From positions 1 to 64,000 of the forward strand of contig NZ_BDAZ01000069.1 of assembly GCF_001612725.1 (NCBI RefSeq): 64,000 nucleotides of DNA, read 5' to 3'. The position numbers were made by a program, and so were the translations under genes. How positions within the stretch are numbered: the stretch's first letter is position 1; each line of letters begins with the position of its first letter. Below are positions 1 to 8,880 of this stretch, one piece after another. The notes under the pieces were generated by a model. It did not search any database, was not told the DNA's origin, and saw only the letters and a list, made by a program, of their open reading frames with translations. This DNA is from Nocardia anaemiae NBRC 100462. Its GTDB lineage: Bacteria; Actinomycetota; Actinomycetes; Mycobacteriales; Mycobacteriaceae.

Positions 1-292
1 CCGCCTGCGCGGGCGACGGGGTACGTGGACCCGGACGCGGACCGCCGCCTGCGGCGGGCTTCGCGGACGGAGTGCTCGATGCGGGGCCGGGCCGTGACCC
101 GGACTTCGCTGTGCCGTTGGTCGGCGCGGACTTCCCCGCCACCGACTCGCGCAGTCGACGTGCGACGGGTGCTTCCACCGTCGAGGACGCCGACTTCACG
201 AACTCGCCCTGCTCCTTGAGCGTTGCGAGTAGTTCTTTGCTTGTGACACCGAGTTCTTTGGCCAACTCGTGCACGCGGGCCTTGCCTGCCAC
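1..292 (-). CDS. infB: Translation initiation factor IF-2, N-terminal part (runs off left edge)
   Basis: Only the first 97 codons are in the window. IF-2 is the GTPase that places initiator tRNA on the 30S subunit. The N-terminus reads MAGKARVHELAKELGV (GTG start as Met), the conserved IF-2 N-terminal helical domain, and from about residue 45 it turns into the Ala/Pro/Gly-rich linker usual in actinobacterial IF-2. The GTG at 292 was chosen because AGGAG lies just upstream and the family begins exactly here. The GTPase core is outside the window. It is last of the co-directional rimP-nusA-ylxR-infB cluster, the conserved bacterial order. Confidence 0.93.
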   Translation of the reverse strand, partial: MAGKARVHELAKELGVTSKELLATLKEQGEFVKSASSTVEAPVARRLRESVAGKSAPTNGTAKSGSRPGPASSTPSAKPAAGGGPRPGPRTPSPAQA

Positions 293-400
293 TGCTCTCC
301 TCACTGAGAGGTCGAGCAGTATCTCCGCCTGGGAAAGGCGGGCCCGCACGACCTCGGGTTATCTCCGATGGACGTTCATCGTTGGTGCTTCACGGTGTGC

Positions 401-859
401 TCATGAGTGCTCGTGCCTGTTCTCGAGGTACTTCTCCAGGGCTGAGATATCCAGTTTTCCGGACACTCGTAGTGCTCTGCCGAATGCTCGGCGTCGTTCT
501 GCCGTGTGCAAACAAACCGAAACGGGGTGCAGCCAGGCACCCCGTCCGGGAAGTCTGCGCCGCGGATCGGGAACTATCGCAACAACCTCGGAACCGTCAC
601 CGGTCTCACAGTCCTGCGCCACGATCCGCAACAGATCGACGGCCAACTCGCGCTTTCGGCACCCGATGCACGTCCGCACCGGAGCCGATCGACGTCGGTG
701 CGCCGGGGCCAGCTCGGTAGTGCGTTCGAACAAAGGAACCGAAGGCTCGCGTTGAACCTGAGACCACTCTACCGCTGTCCCGCTCGGAACACCGAACCCC
801 GCCCCTTCCGAAGTTACGAACCTGTCATCCGGCGGGCCCGATTCGCGGGAATCGGTCAA
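401..859 (-). CDS. ylxR: YlxR-family RNA-binding protein (DUF448)
   Basis: Small basic nucleic-acid-binding protein encoded between nusA and infB in most bacteria. The signature RTCIGCRKRE is present, followed by LPGRGAWLHP and RRRAFGRALR, which are the conserved YlxR blocks. The start is uncertain. The longest frame begins with ATG at 934 inside nusA, but the TTG at 859 overlaps the nusA stop (TTGA) with GGAGG about 10 bases upstream, as expected for translational coupling, so I used it; another TTG lies closer to the conserved core. Its role is thought to be in transcription or RNase P-related RNA processing, which cannot be judged from sequence alone. Confidence 0.85.
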   Translation of the reverse strand: MTDSRESGPPDDRFVTSEGAGFGVPSGTAVEWSQVQREPSVPLFERTTELAPAHRRRSAPVRTCIGCRKRELAVDLLRIVAQDCETGDGSEVVAIVPDPRRRLPGRGAWLHPVSVCLHTAERRRAFGRALRVSGKLDISALEKYLENRHEHS

Positions 860-1887
860 CTCCGATGCGCCTCCGTCCGCACACTGCCGCTGCCCGCATC
901 CGGGGTGGCATCGCTGCGGATATCGATCCGCCAACCGGTCAGGCGGGCCGCCAACCTGGCGTTCTGCCCTTCCTTGCCGATCGCGAGTGAGAGCTGGAAG
1001 TCGGGCACGACCACGCGGGCGGCGCGGGCTTCCGGATCCACGATCGTGACCGATACAACTTTCGAGGGCGAGAGCGCATTCCCGACGAAGGTCGCCGGAT
1101 CATCGGCGTAATCGATGATGTCGATCTTCTCCCCCGCCAGTTCGCTCATCACATTGCGCACGCGCTGTCCCATCGGGCCGATGCACGCGCCCTTGGCATT
1201 GACGCCGGGCACGGTGGTGCGCACCGCGATCTTGGAGCGGTGTCCGGCCTCGCGCGCGACCGCGACGATCTCCACCGAACCGTCGGCGATTTCGGGCACC
1301 TCGAGTGCGAACAGTCGGCGCACCAGATTCGGATGGGTGCGCGAGAGGGTGATCTGCGGGCCACGCGGGCCACGAGAGACCCCGACGACGTAGCACTTGA
1401 TGCGGTCGCCGTGCTCATAGCTTTCGCCGGGCACCTGCTCGGCTGGCGGGATCAGTCCCTCGGTGCCGTGCAGTTCGCTGCCGATGCGCACCACGACGGT
1501 GCCGCGGGCATTGGCGCGGGCATCGCGCTGCACCACACCGCCGACGATGTCACCCTCATGGGTGGAGAACTCGCCGAAGGACTTCTCGTTCTCGGCATCA
1601 CGCAGCCGCTGCAGCACCACCTGGCGCGCGGTGGTCGCGGCGATCCGGCCGAAACCCTCTGGGGTGTCGTCCCATTCGGAGATGACATTGCCGTCGGCGT
1701 CGAGTTCACGGGCCATCACCCGGACCACGCCGGTCTTCTGGTTGATATCGATGCGCGCGTTCGGCTGGTGGCCCTCGGTATGGCGGTAGGCCGTGAGCAG
1801 TGCCGACTCGATCGCGGAGATCACGGTCTCGATCGAGATCCCTTTATCGGCGACAATCGCGCGCAGGGCTTCGATTTCGATGTTCAT
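856..1887 (-). CDS. nusA: Transcription termination/antitermination factor NusA
   Basis: NusA binds RNA polymerase and nascent RNA and modulates pausing, termination and antitermination. The 343-aa product has the N-terminal polymerase-binding domain (about 1-130), an S1 domain (about 135-200, with GTEGLIPPAEQVPGE) and two KH domains (about 205-335; GACIGPMGQRVRNV in KH1 and LSLAIGKEGQNARLAA in KH2). It lacks the C-terminal acidic repeats of proteobacterial NusA, as is usual in actinobacteria. The ATG overlaps the rimP stop by 4 bp, so the two are translationally coupled. Confidence 0.97.
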   Translation of the reverse strand: MNIEIEALRAIVADKGISIETVISAIESALLTAYRHTEGHQPNARIDINQKTGVVRVMARELDADGNVISEWDDTPEGFGRIAATTARQVVLQRLRDAENEKSFGEFSTHEGDIVGGVVQRDARANARGTVVVRIGSELHGTEGLIPPAEQVPGESYEHGDRIKCYVVGVSRGPRGPQITLSRTHPNLVRRLFALEVPEIADGSVEIVAVAREAGHRSKIAVRTTVPGVNAKGACIGPMGQRVRNVMSELAGEKIDIIDYADDPATFVGNALSPSKVVSVTIVDPEARAARVVVPDFQLSLAIGKEGQNARLAARLTGWRIDIRSDATPDAGSGSVRTEAHRS

Positions 1888-2552
1888 TCCACGATCCCTT
1901 CGGTCGGCGAATCGGACGCTTCTAGTGATTCGGTTGGTACATCGGTTGTTCCTCGGACATCGGCGGTGGGGTCCACCGCTTCCTCTTGACCCGGCCGCGG
2001 ACGGCCGGGCGCGACTCCGCCCGCGAGTTCCAGTTCCCGCGCGCCGGGCGGGTTGAATTCCACCTGAACGACCGCCTCGGCGATATCGGCCAGCGGGATC
2101 GTCACCCGGTGCGGCTTGTTCTTCCCGCCGAGCACCAGCGCCACCGCGTCATCGGTGAGGACACCGACCCTGGCCTCGAACTTGTCCGATGACTTCGGAT
2201 CCGGCGACGGCGCGCCGGTGCGTAGCTTGATCCGGACCTTGCGGCCCTGGGCGCGGCGCCAGTGCCGGTCGGCGGTGAGCGGGCGATCGATGCCGGGGCT
2301 GGTCACCTCGAGCAGATAGGGCGTCTCGCCGAAATCGCCCGCACTGTCGAGGCCCTCGGAGAGTTCGGCGCTCAGTCCGGCGATGGCGTCGAGATCGGAA
2401 GCGGCATCGCTGTCGACGATCACCTTCACCCGAGCCTGGGCATCCACATGCTTGCCCGCCGTCGAGATCTCGACACCCTCGAGGTCGAATCCTCGGCGCT
2501 CGACGAGTCCAGCAACGAGCTGGCTCACCCTTTCCTCGGTCGGCATGGGCAT
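1884..2552 (-). CDS. rimP: Ribosome maturation factor RimP
   Basis: RimP assists 30S subunit maturation. The 222-aa protein begins MPMPTEERVSQLVAGLVERR and contains the family blocks LEVTSPGIDRPLT and FEARVGVLTDD, with the usual two domains (alpha/beta N-terminal, SH3-like C-terminal). It is longer than most RimP because of an acidic, Pro/Thr/Ser-rich tail after about residue 165, seen in other actinobacteria. It is the first gene of the rimP-nusA-ylxR-infB cluster, so the promoter should lie in 2553-2793, opposite the divergent lipoprotein gene; no clear promoter motif was recognised there. Confidence 0.95.
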   Translation of the reverse strand: MPMPTEERVSQLVAGLVERRGFDLEGVEISTAGKHVDAQARVKVIVDSDAASDLDAIAGLSAELSEGLDSAGDFGETPYLLEVTSPGIDRPLTADRHWRRAQGRKVRIKLRTGAPSPDPKSSDKFEARVGVLTDDAVALVLGGKNKPHRVTIPLADIAEAVVQVEFNPPGARELELAGGVAPGRPRPGQEEAVDPTADVRGTTDVPTESLEASDSPTEGIVE

Positions 2553-2793
2553 GTGGGGCGGCTCCTGGTTCAGTTGTCAGACGGCTGATCTTTTCGAGCG
2601 ACCTGCAAGCAGTCGCTAGCGGAAAAAATTCTCTACCGGAGATCTAGCGTAACGCGCCTCGAGAGTGTAATGGACAAGCGGCCTCGAGCAAGTTTCCTGG
2701 CCACGCGCCCGCGACACGGCGCGGCGGGTCCCGCACCGACCGCGCGGTAGACGCATGGTCGGCCGAGCCCCGCGAATCTGGCACGATGGTGCC

Positions 2794-3405
2794 GTGCCAA
2801 TCCGCCTCCCCGCCCCGCCGCGCGCCGAGTGCACTTCCGGCATCCCCATCGACCGGCAGCAATCCCAGCACGGTCGCACCGGCATCGTCGACCGCCGCAC
2901 CGCGTTGCGGCTGGCGGGCGGCTCGACCGTGGGTGTGCTAGCCGTCGGCGCGGTGGCCGGATGCACGGACAAGACGGTGTATCAGCCCGATCCGCTTGCC
3001 GCACAAGAGGTCCTGGCGCGCGCCGATGCCGCGGCCGCGACGGCAGCGATCGCGGTGACGCCGCAGCGACATGCCGAATTGACCGTCATCGCGAACGAAC
3101 GCACGGCGCACGCGGATGCGCTGCGTGCCGAAATCAACCGTGTGATCGGCGTTTACGGTGATGGCACCACGCCGGTGCACCGCACCCAAGAACCGACCCC
3201 ATCCGCTTCGGGCACCTCCCCGGCGGCGTCCGGCGGATCCGCATCGCCCACCACGCCGCCGAGTATCGATGAGTTGCGCACGCGGCTGGCCAAGTCACAA
3301 CAGTCCGCGGGTGATCTTGCTCGCACCCAATCCGGTTATCGCGCAGGACTGTTGGCCTCGATCAGCGCGTCATGCGCGGCGCAGGCGGGGGTTTTGCTGG
3401 CATGA
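2794..3405 (+). CDS. Putative Tat-exported lipoprotein of unknown function
   Basis: Small secreted lipoprotein encoded next to rimP, matching in position the mycobacterial gene before the DUF4439 gene. The N-terminal region has a twin-arginine motif (DRRTALRLAGG), a hydrophobic stretch and a lipobox (AVAGC), after which the mature chain is Ala-rich, probably helical, with a Pro/Ser/Thr linker around residues 135-160. I chose the GTG at 2794; a longer frame starts at 2755. The stop overlaps the next frame (ATGA at 3402), and the DUF4439 gene follows, so the pair is probably one operon. Function unknown. Confidence 0.75.
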   Translation: MPIRLPAPPRAECTSGIPIDRQQSQHGRTGIVDRRTALRLAGGSTVGVLAVGAVAGCTDKTVYQPDPLAAQEVLARADAAAATAAIAVTPQRHAELTVIANERTAHADALRAEINRVIGVYGDGTTPVHRTQEPTPSASGTSPAASGGSASPTTPPSIDELRTRLAKSQQSAGDLARTQSGYRAGLLASISASCAAQAGVLLA

Positions 3406-3632
3406 CTCGTGCCGGACACCACGCTCGGTCCGAAGCCGGGCACGCGAACACGACCGACTCCGCACACCGTGCGCACGATACAACTCCCCCAGGCAGAGAT
3501 GAGCGCATGACCGAAGCCGGACGCCAAGCCCTGCTCGACTATATGGGCGCGAAGACAACCGACCCCGCATGCCGAGCGGTGGCGCCTTCCACGCGCACGG
3601 TCGACCACATCCAGACAGGGATGCGCGCATGA
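3402..3632 (+). CDS. Doubtful small ORF made of duplicated 5' ends of the DUF4439 gene
   Basis: A 76-codon frame bridges the lipoprotein gene (ATGA overlap at 3402) and the DUF4439 gene (ATGA overlap at 3629). Its middle reads MTEAGRQALLDYMGAKT, a diverged copy of the start of the next gene (MTEDERQALLDALRAEY), and the flanking DNA recurs at spacings of about 105 and 122 bp. It is probably a by-product of a local tandem duplication of the DUF4439 start region that kept the reading frame open. It could still be translated and keep coupling between the two flanking genes. No domain recognised. Confidence 0.3.
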   Translation: MTRAGHHARSEAGHANTTDSAHRAHDTTPPGRDERMTEAGRQALLDYMGAKTTDPACRAVAPSTRTVDHIQTGMRA

Positions 3633-4063
3633 CCGAAGACGAACGCCAAGCCCTGCTCGATGCCTTGCGCGCCGAGTACGCGGCGGTGTACGCCTACGGC
3701 GTGATCGCGGCCTACGCCTCCGCGGAACGATCCCGCTTGGTCGCGCAAGACACCGCTGCCCACCGTGCCCGCCGCGATACCACCATTGATGCGTTGAAGA
3801 CGGCCGGAGTCGCGGTGCCGCCGCCGGACGCGGCGTACACCACGCCGTTCCTGGTGAACGATCCGATCCCGGCGGCGAACCTGGCCGTCACGGTGGAAAC
3901 CGACACCGCCGTCGCCTGGCGCGCGGTCGTCGAGAACGGCAACTCCGAATCCCTGCGCCGAATGGGCGTCGACGCACTGACCGAATGCGCATTGCGACTG
4001 GCCACCTGGCAAGCCATCCTCGGCGCAAACCCGCCCACCACTGCCTTCCCCGGCAAGGCCTAA
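3629..4063 (+). CDS. DUF4439 ferritin-like domain protein
   Basis: The 144-aa all-helical protein begins MTEDERQALLDALRAEYAAV and matches the DUF4439 (ferritin-like four-helix) family encoded beside rimP/proS in mycobacteria and nocardiae. It has an early Glu/Tyr-rich helix (EYAAVYAYGVIAAYA), a second helix with Arg/His residues, a PPPDAAYTTPF turn and a final helix pair ending ATWQAILG. Metal-binding is a family inference; I do not see a full ExxH pair set. The start overlaps the stop of the preceding small frame (ATGA). The partner lipoprotein upstream suggests a joint envelope function. Confidence 0.8.
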   Translation: MTEDERQALLDALRAEYAAVYAYGVIAAYASAERSRLVAQDTAAHRARRDTTIDALKTAGVAVPPPDAAYTTPFLVNDPIPAANLAVTVETDTAVAWRAVVENGNSESLRRMGVDALTECALRLATWQAILGANPPTTAFPGKA

Positions 4064-4075
4064 CCGCCTCGCTGA

Positions 4076-4117
4076 GCGCCGCGCACGGATTCGTCAACGC
4101 AAATTCGTGCGCGGCGC
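4076..4117. terminator. Strong hairpin between convergent genes
   Basis: A 16-bp stem with one mismatch (left arm from GCGCCGCGCACG at 4076, right arm ending CGTGCGCGGCGC) around a 10-base loop. It sits between the DUF4439 gene (+) and the acyl-CoA dehydrogenase gene (-) and likely terminates both. No T tract, as is common in actinobacteria. Confidence 0.6.
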
Positions 4118-4166
4118 GTCAGTTCCGCGGCGCAGAACCGTGCGCGGCGGTGGCCGATGCGAATAA

Positions 4167-5918
4167 CTATGGGCGCATTTCGTAGGTGCCGTCGTAGGCG
4201 GCGACTTCGGCCCAGACCCGGTCGAAGCGGGGACCGTCGGCGACCGGCGGGCGTAAGGCGGAGGCGGCCCAGGCCTGCTGGTCGGGGGTGGCGGAGGGCT
4301 TGCCGTAGAGGGTGGTGGCGTGGCCGTTGAAGTCGCGGATCTGGAAGTCGAAGATCTGCTCGACGATGTCGCGGTCCAGGCCGGTGATGGCGGCCTGCTC
4401 CAGGATCAGCTGGCCGTAGACCACCAGGGAGAACAGGTGGCCGATGGTCAGCATGAAGTCCAGGTCCTTCTGCTGGTCGGCATCGGGTGCGGCCGTGGTG
4501 AGCAGGGTGCGCAGAGCTTGGGCCTGTTCGTAGAAGCGCGCGACATTCGGCAGGTCGGCGTGCTTTTCGTAGACCGGGGTCCAGTCGGCGAACTGCACCT
4601 TGCCCGCGCCACGGGCCGGACCCTGTCGGAAGAAGAACTCGTCGTCGGCCGCATCGACGCGGGTGCCGATCTCCGGGTAGTCCTTCGGATTGAACAGGTA
4701 GTTCGGCATGAATTTCAGGATCTGGCCGACGTTGACGTGCACCGTGCCCTCGAGCCGTGGCAACGTGCCGATATAGCGCGCGACCTGCGCGAAGTAGGTG
4801 TTCTTCTCGAATCCCTTGGCGGCCAGCACATCCAGCAGCAGCGTCATGACGGTCTCGCCCTCGGAGGTCACCTTGGACTTGGTCATCGGGTTGAACAGTA
4901 GGTAGCGGCGGTCCTCGAGGCTGGCGCTGCGGAAATAGTCGACGGCGCGGTCGCTGAACAGCTTCATCGCGACGATGCGCGCGTACGCATCCACGAAATT
5001 CGTTCGCACATGCGGGAATTCGGTGACGGCCTTGCCGTACAGAATGCGGTTGTTGGAGTGCGTGATGGCCTCGTAGAACGAATGCTCGACCATGCCGATG
5101 CTGCCGTGGCACAGGTTGAACTTGCCGACATTGACGGTGTTCAGCGCGGCGGAGAAGGCCTCCGGACCGGTGGACAGGATATCGGCGGCGGTCACCGGGT
5201 AGTCGTGCAGCGCGAAGGTGCTCACATACAGCTGACCGTGGATGACATTGTCGATCAGCTCGTAATTGTCGTGGCGGCTGTCGGCGGCGAACCACACATA
5301 GCCGTCCGCGCCTTCGATATCGGCGCGGCGGGAGAATACCGACACCATCGACGCGACATTTCCATTGCCGATGTAGTACTTGACACCATTGGCGCGGAAC
5401 AGGATTCCGGCCTCGGCATCCGCACTGCCCGGTTCGGTCGGCGTCAGGATCAGATCGGTGTTGTAGATGTCGGCACCGTGGTCGCGCTCGGACAGACCGA
5501 ATGCCATCACCTGGCCGTCGGCGAGATCGGCGGCCGCGCGCTTCTTGGCGTCCTCGTTATCGCTCTGCCAGATCGGGCCGAGGCCGAGGATGGTGACCTG
5601 CTCGGCGTACCAGTACGCGAGACCGTAGAAGCCGAAGATTTCCGACAGCGCCGCATTGCGCGCACCGTCCCACCGCCGGTTCGCGTCACCGTCGGCGTAG
5701 GCGGCCGGGGTCAGGAAGGTCGCGAACAGGCGCTCCTTCTTGACGAACTCGAGGAAGTCCGAGACCCAGACCGCATCCGCGTCATCGGCCAGCAGCTGCC
5801 GCTTGCCCCGCGACTCGAACCACTCGATGGTGGCCTTCAACAGCCGCCGCGTCTCGGCGTCGAACTGCTTCGGGTCATAGTTGGTGGGGTTGAACAACAA
5901 CGCGTCGGTGCTCGTCAT
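4167..5918 (-). CDS. Acyl-CoA dehydrogenase family protein
   Basis: FAD-dependent acyl-CoA dehydrogenase-type enzyme, 583 aa, longer than the usual 380-400 aa. It has an N-terminal extension, the N-terminal helical domain (about 60-150), the middle beta domain with the substrate/FAD-contacting segment VMAFGLSERDHGAD (about 155-170) and the C-terminal helical domain including HGSIGMVEHSFYEAITHSNNR. A tail after about residue 430 matches the longer actinobacterial subfamily. The substrate cannot be told from sequence. It is monocistronic, between the convergent DUF4439 gene and proS, and proS transcription is probably terminated by the hairpin at 6019. Confidence 0.9.
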   Translation of the reverse strand: MTSTDALLFNPTNYDPKQFDAETRRLLKATIEWFESRGKRQLLADDADAVWVSDFLEFVKKERLFATFLTPAAYADGDANRRWDGARNAALSEIFGFYGLAYWYAEQVTILGLGPIWQSDNEDAKKRAAADLADGQVMAFGLSERDHGADIYNTDLILTPTEPGSADAEAGILFRANGVKYYIGNGNVASMVSVFSRRADIEGADGYVWFAADSRHDNYELIDNVIHGQLYVSTFALHDYPVTAADILSTGPEAFSAALNTVNVGKFNLCHGSIGMVEHSFYEAITHSNNRILYGKAVTEFPHVRTNFVDAYARIVAMKLFSDRAVDYFRSASLEDRRYLLFNPMTKSKVTSEGETVMTLLLDVLAAKGFEKNTYFAQVARYIGTLPRLEGTVHVNVGQILKFMPNYLFNPKDYPEIGTRVDAADDEFFFRQGPARGAGKVQFADWTPVYEKHADLPNVARFYEQAQALRTLLTTAAPDADQQKDLDFMLTIGHLFSLVVYGQLILEQAAITGLDRDIVEQIFDFQIRDFNGHATTLYGKPSATPDQQAWAASALRPPVADGPRFDRVWAEVAAYDGTYEMRP

Positions 5919-6018
5919 GCCGCTAACTTACCAGCGGGTAACAGCAGTCAGGAGGGGGTCCGGGATAACCGCGCGCCACGAATCATGCCTACGGAACCGT
6001 AGGTCGGGAAGAATGCGA

Positions 6019-6054
6019 GAAGCCCGATCGACTGTGCTCAGTCAACCGGGCTTC
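6019..6054 (-). terminator. Terminator hairpin downstream of proS
   Basis: Arms of 16 bases (GAAGCCCG...GACTG and CAGTC...CGGGCTTC) pair with two mismatches around a TGCT loop. It lies 23 bp after the proS stop on the minus strand, in the gap before the acyl-CoA dehydrogenase start. Confidence 0.65.
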
Positions 6055-6077
6055 CCACTGGTTATCGAAGGCCGAAG

Positions 6078-7832
6078 CTACTGCCCGCCGCGGACCTGCG
6101 CGAGCACGGATTCGACCACCGAATCGGCCGCGACCTCGTTGGATTCGCCGGTGAAGCGGTCGCGGATCTCGACCTTGCCCTCGGCCCAGCCGCGCCCGAC
6201 GACCACGACCAGCGGGACGCCGATCAGCTCGGAATCCTTGAACTTCACACCGGGCGAGGCCTTGCGGTCGTCGAGGACGACGTCGAGTCCGGCCGTATCC
6301 AGCAGCGCCGCAACCTGTTCGCCGCCCGCACGCGAGGAGTCGTCCTTGTTCGCGATCACCACGTGCACATCGAACGGCGCGACCTCGCGCGGCCAGCGCA
6401 GGCCCTTCTCGTCATGCTGCTGCTCAGCGATCACCGCGACCATGCGGGAGACGCCGATGCCGTAGGAGCCCATGGTGAGCCGCACCGGCTTGCCGTTCTC
6501 GCCGAGCACATCGACCTCGAACGCGTCGGTGTACTTATTGCCCAGCTGGAAGATGTGGCCGATCTCGATGCCGCGCGCGGACACCAGGACGCCGCGCCCG
6601 TCGGGTGAGGGATCGCCGTCACGCACCTCGGCGGCCTCGATGGTCCCGTCGGGCGTGAAATCGCGGCCCGCGACCAAGGCGACGACGTGCTTGCCCGGCT
6701 CGTCGGCGCCGGTGATCCAGCTGCTTCCGGTGCCGATGCGCGGGTCGACGAGGTAGCGAACACCATTGGCCTGCAAGGCCTTCGGGCCGATGTAGCCCTT
6801 GACCAGGAACGGGTTGGCGGCGAAATCGGCCTCGGTGAGCAGCTCCACCTCGGCGGGTTCGACCGCGGCGGCGAGGCGCTTGTCGTCGACTTCGCGATCG
6901 CCCGGGATGCCGATGCCGAGCAGTTCGGTCTTACCGTCCGGGTGGCGCAGCTTGACCATGATGTTCTTCAGGGTGTCGGCCGCGGTGACGGGACCGGCGG
7001 AGATGCCCGCGCTGTTTGCCCAGTCCACCAGCGTCGCGATGGTGGGGGTGTTCGGGGTGTCGTGTACGACGGCCGCGGGCAGACCCTCGATGGGCCGCGC
7101 TTCGGCAGCGGGCGTGACCACCGCTTCCACATTCGCGGCGTAGCCGGATTCCCGGCACACCACATAGGTGTCCTCGCCGACCGGACTGTCCGCGAGGAAT
7201 TCCTCCGACGCGCTGCCGCCCATCGCACCCGAGGTGGCCGCGACGATGACGTACTTGACCATGAGCCGGTTGAAAATCCGCTGGTAGGCCTCGCGATGCG
7301 CGTTGTAGCTCGCCTGCAGTCCGTCCTCGTCGAGATCGAAGGAGTAGGAGTCCTTCATGATGAATTCGCGCCCGCGCAGGATGCCCGCGCGGGGACGCTC
7401 CTCATCGCGGTATTTGGTCTGGATCTGGTAGAGCGTGACCGGCAGATCCTTGTACGAGCTGTATTCACCCTTCACAGTGAGCGCGAAAAGCTCCTCGTGC
7501 GTGGGCCCGAGCAGATAGTCCGCCCCCTTGCGGTCCTGCAGCCGGAACAGGCCGTCGCCGTATTCGGTCCACCGGTTGGTGGTCTCGTAAGGCTCGCGCG
7601 GCAGCAGCGCTGGCAGCGAGATCTCCTGCGCGCCGATGGCATTCATCTCTTCCCGCACGACCTGCTCCACCCGCCGCAGCACCCGCAGGCCCAGCGGCAG
7701 CCAGGAATACACACCGGGGGCGATGCGCCGCACATATCCGGCGCGGACGAGGAGTTTGTGACTGGGCACCTCCGCGTCGGCGGGATCGTCGCGCAGGGTA
7801 CGCAGGAACAGGTGGGAGAGGCGGGTGATCAC
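6078..7832 (-). CDS. proS: Prolyl-tRNA synthetase, bacterial type
   Basis: Charges tRNA-Pro. The product (about 584 aa) has the class II signatures: motif 1 around VVREEMNAIGAQEISLPALL, motif 2 TKYRDEERPRAGILRGREF and motif 3 GSYGIGVSRMVAVIAE, with the bacterial editing (INS) domain between motifs 2 and 3 (about residues 220-400, containing GSASEEFLADSP) and the anticodon-binding domain at the C-terminus. I chose the GTG at 7832 (Met-ITRLSHLFLRTLRDDP), the conserved family start; a longer frame to 7871 adds 13 unsupported residues. It sits apart from other tRNA genes, as in mycobacteria. Confidence 0.97.
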   Translation of the reverse strand: MITRLSHLFLRTLRDDPADAEVPSHKLLVRAGYVRRIAPGVYSWLPLGLRVLRRVEQVVREEMNAIGAQEISLPALLPREPYETTNRWTEYGDGLFRLQDRKGADYLLGPTHEELFALTVKGEYSSYKDLPVTLYQIQTKYRDEERPRAGILRGREFIMKDSYSFDLDEDGLQASYNAHREAYQRIFNRLMVKYVIVAATSGAMGGSASEEFLADSPVGEDTYVVCRESGYAANVEAVVTPAAEARPIEGLPAAVVHDTPNTPTIATLVDWANSAGISAGPVTAADTLKNIMVKLRHPDGKTELLGIGIPGDREVDDKRLAAAVEPAEVELLTEADFAANPFLVKGYIGPKALQANGVRYLVDPRIGTGSSWITGADEPGKHVVALVAGRDFTPDGTIEAAEVRDGDPSPDGRGVLVSARGIEIGHIFQLGNKYTDAFEVDVLGENGKPVRLTMGSYGIGVSRMVAVIAEQQHDEKGLRWPREVAPFDVHVVIANKDDSSRAGGEQVAALLDTAGLDVVLDDRKASPGVKFKDSELIGVPLVVVVGRGWAEGKVEIRDRFTGESNEVAADSVVESVLAQVRGGQ

Positions 7833-8122
7833 GGAACGACAGGGTAGTCGCTGGCCGGGCGATGTCTGCAAGGCATTAGCCCATTTCGGCCTGAGCGAGT
7901 CTCTCCGTGGTTACCCGAGCCACCGCGCCGAGCCCCGCACCGTCCACGACCGCACCTCGCACACGACAGTTCGCCCATCGCATCGCGCAGATTATTCGTT
8001 GCCTGCCACGATCCGCGAGATCACCCGATACCCCTCGATGCTCGGCTCCGTCATACGCGTTTGCCCAGTGTCGATAGTTCACTCGCCGCGCTCGCTTTCC
8101 ACGTGACTAGCGCTCGGCCCTG

Positions 8123-8880
8123 CAGAGACCGAGCGATGCCCGGATGTCTCGACAGCTCACCAGCTGACATTCGCTCACGCGGTGCCGCACCCGCTCCCAC
8201 CGGCGCCGCCGCCATCTGAACCCAGCTCCGCCACAACCGGCCGACGCTCGGCTATGCCGACAGCTCATCAGCTGACGCTCGCTCACGCGGTACCGCATCC
8301 ACTCGCGCTGGTGCCGCCCCCATCTTCGCGCTCGACTCAGCCACAACCGGGCGACGCTCGGCTGCGCCGACAGCCGTAGGGCTCGACTCCGCCGTAACCA
8401 AGCGACGCCGCTATGCCGACGGCTCACCAGCTGACGCTCGCTCAGGCAGTACCGCATCACTCGCTGGTGCCGCCCCATCTTCGCGCTCGGCTATGTCGAG
8501 AGCCCCACCAGCTGACATTCACTCACGCAGTACCGCATCCCCTAGTGCTGGCGCGCCCCCTTCTTCGGCTCGACTCCGCCACAACCGAGCGACGCTGCTA
8601 TGCCCGACGGCTCACCAGCTGAAGCTCGCTCAGGCAATACCACATCCACTCGCCGTGCCACCCCCATCTGCAGGCAGCTCAGCCAAAACCGAGCGACGCT
8701 CGGCGATGCCGACAGCTCACCAGCTGATATCCACTCAGGCAGTACCGCATCCACTCGCCGGTACCGCCGCCTTCTCGACGCTCAGCTCCGCCACAACCGG
8801 GCGACGCTCGGTGATGCCGACAGCTCACCAGCTGACGTTCGCTCACGCGGTACCGTATCCGCTCGTGCTGGTGCTGCTGC
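8123..8880. repeat. Tandem array of a ~108-bp unit ending in the yaaA start region
   Basis: The 1-kb stretch 7833-8864 has no convincing gene. Its first 290 bp show nothing I recognise. From about 8123 it is a degenerate direct-repeat array. The landmark CAGCTCACCAGCTGA or a close variant recurs at 8153, 8261, 8420, 8500, 8608, 8713 and 8821, mostly 105-108 bp apart, with a shortened copy near 8371 and a deleted one at 8420-8500. Each unit continues with a GCTCACGCGGTACCGCATCC-like block, a CTGGTGCCGCCCCC-like block and CACAACCGGGCGACGCTCGG. The last unit runs into the yaaA start (CTCGTGCTGGTGCTG). A 108-bp unit equals 36 codons, so the array is nearly open in the yaaA frame. Confidence 0.9.

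Noticed and set aside
7876..8082. Minus-strand frame of 68 codons upstream of proS
   Set aside because: Arg/Ala-rich without ribosome site, conserved motif or neighbour support.
8107..8478. Minus-strand frame of 123 codons with repeated Arg-rich segments
   Set aside because: It is the reverse of the 108-bp array; the repeat pattern alone keeps it open.
8153..8880. 108-bp repeats as a CRISPR array
   Set aside because: Units are contiguous and degenerate along their entire length, without constant repeat and unique spacers, and no cas genes are present.
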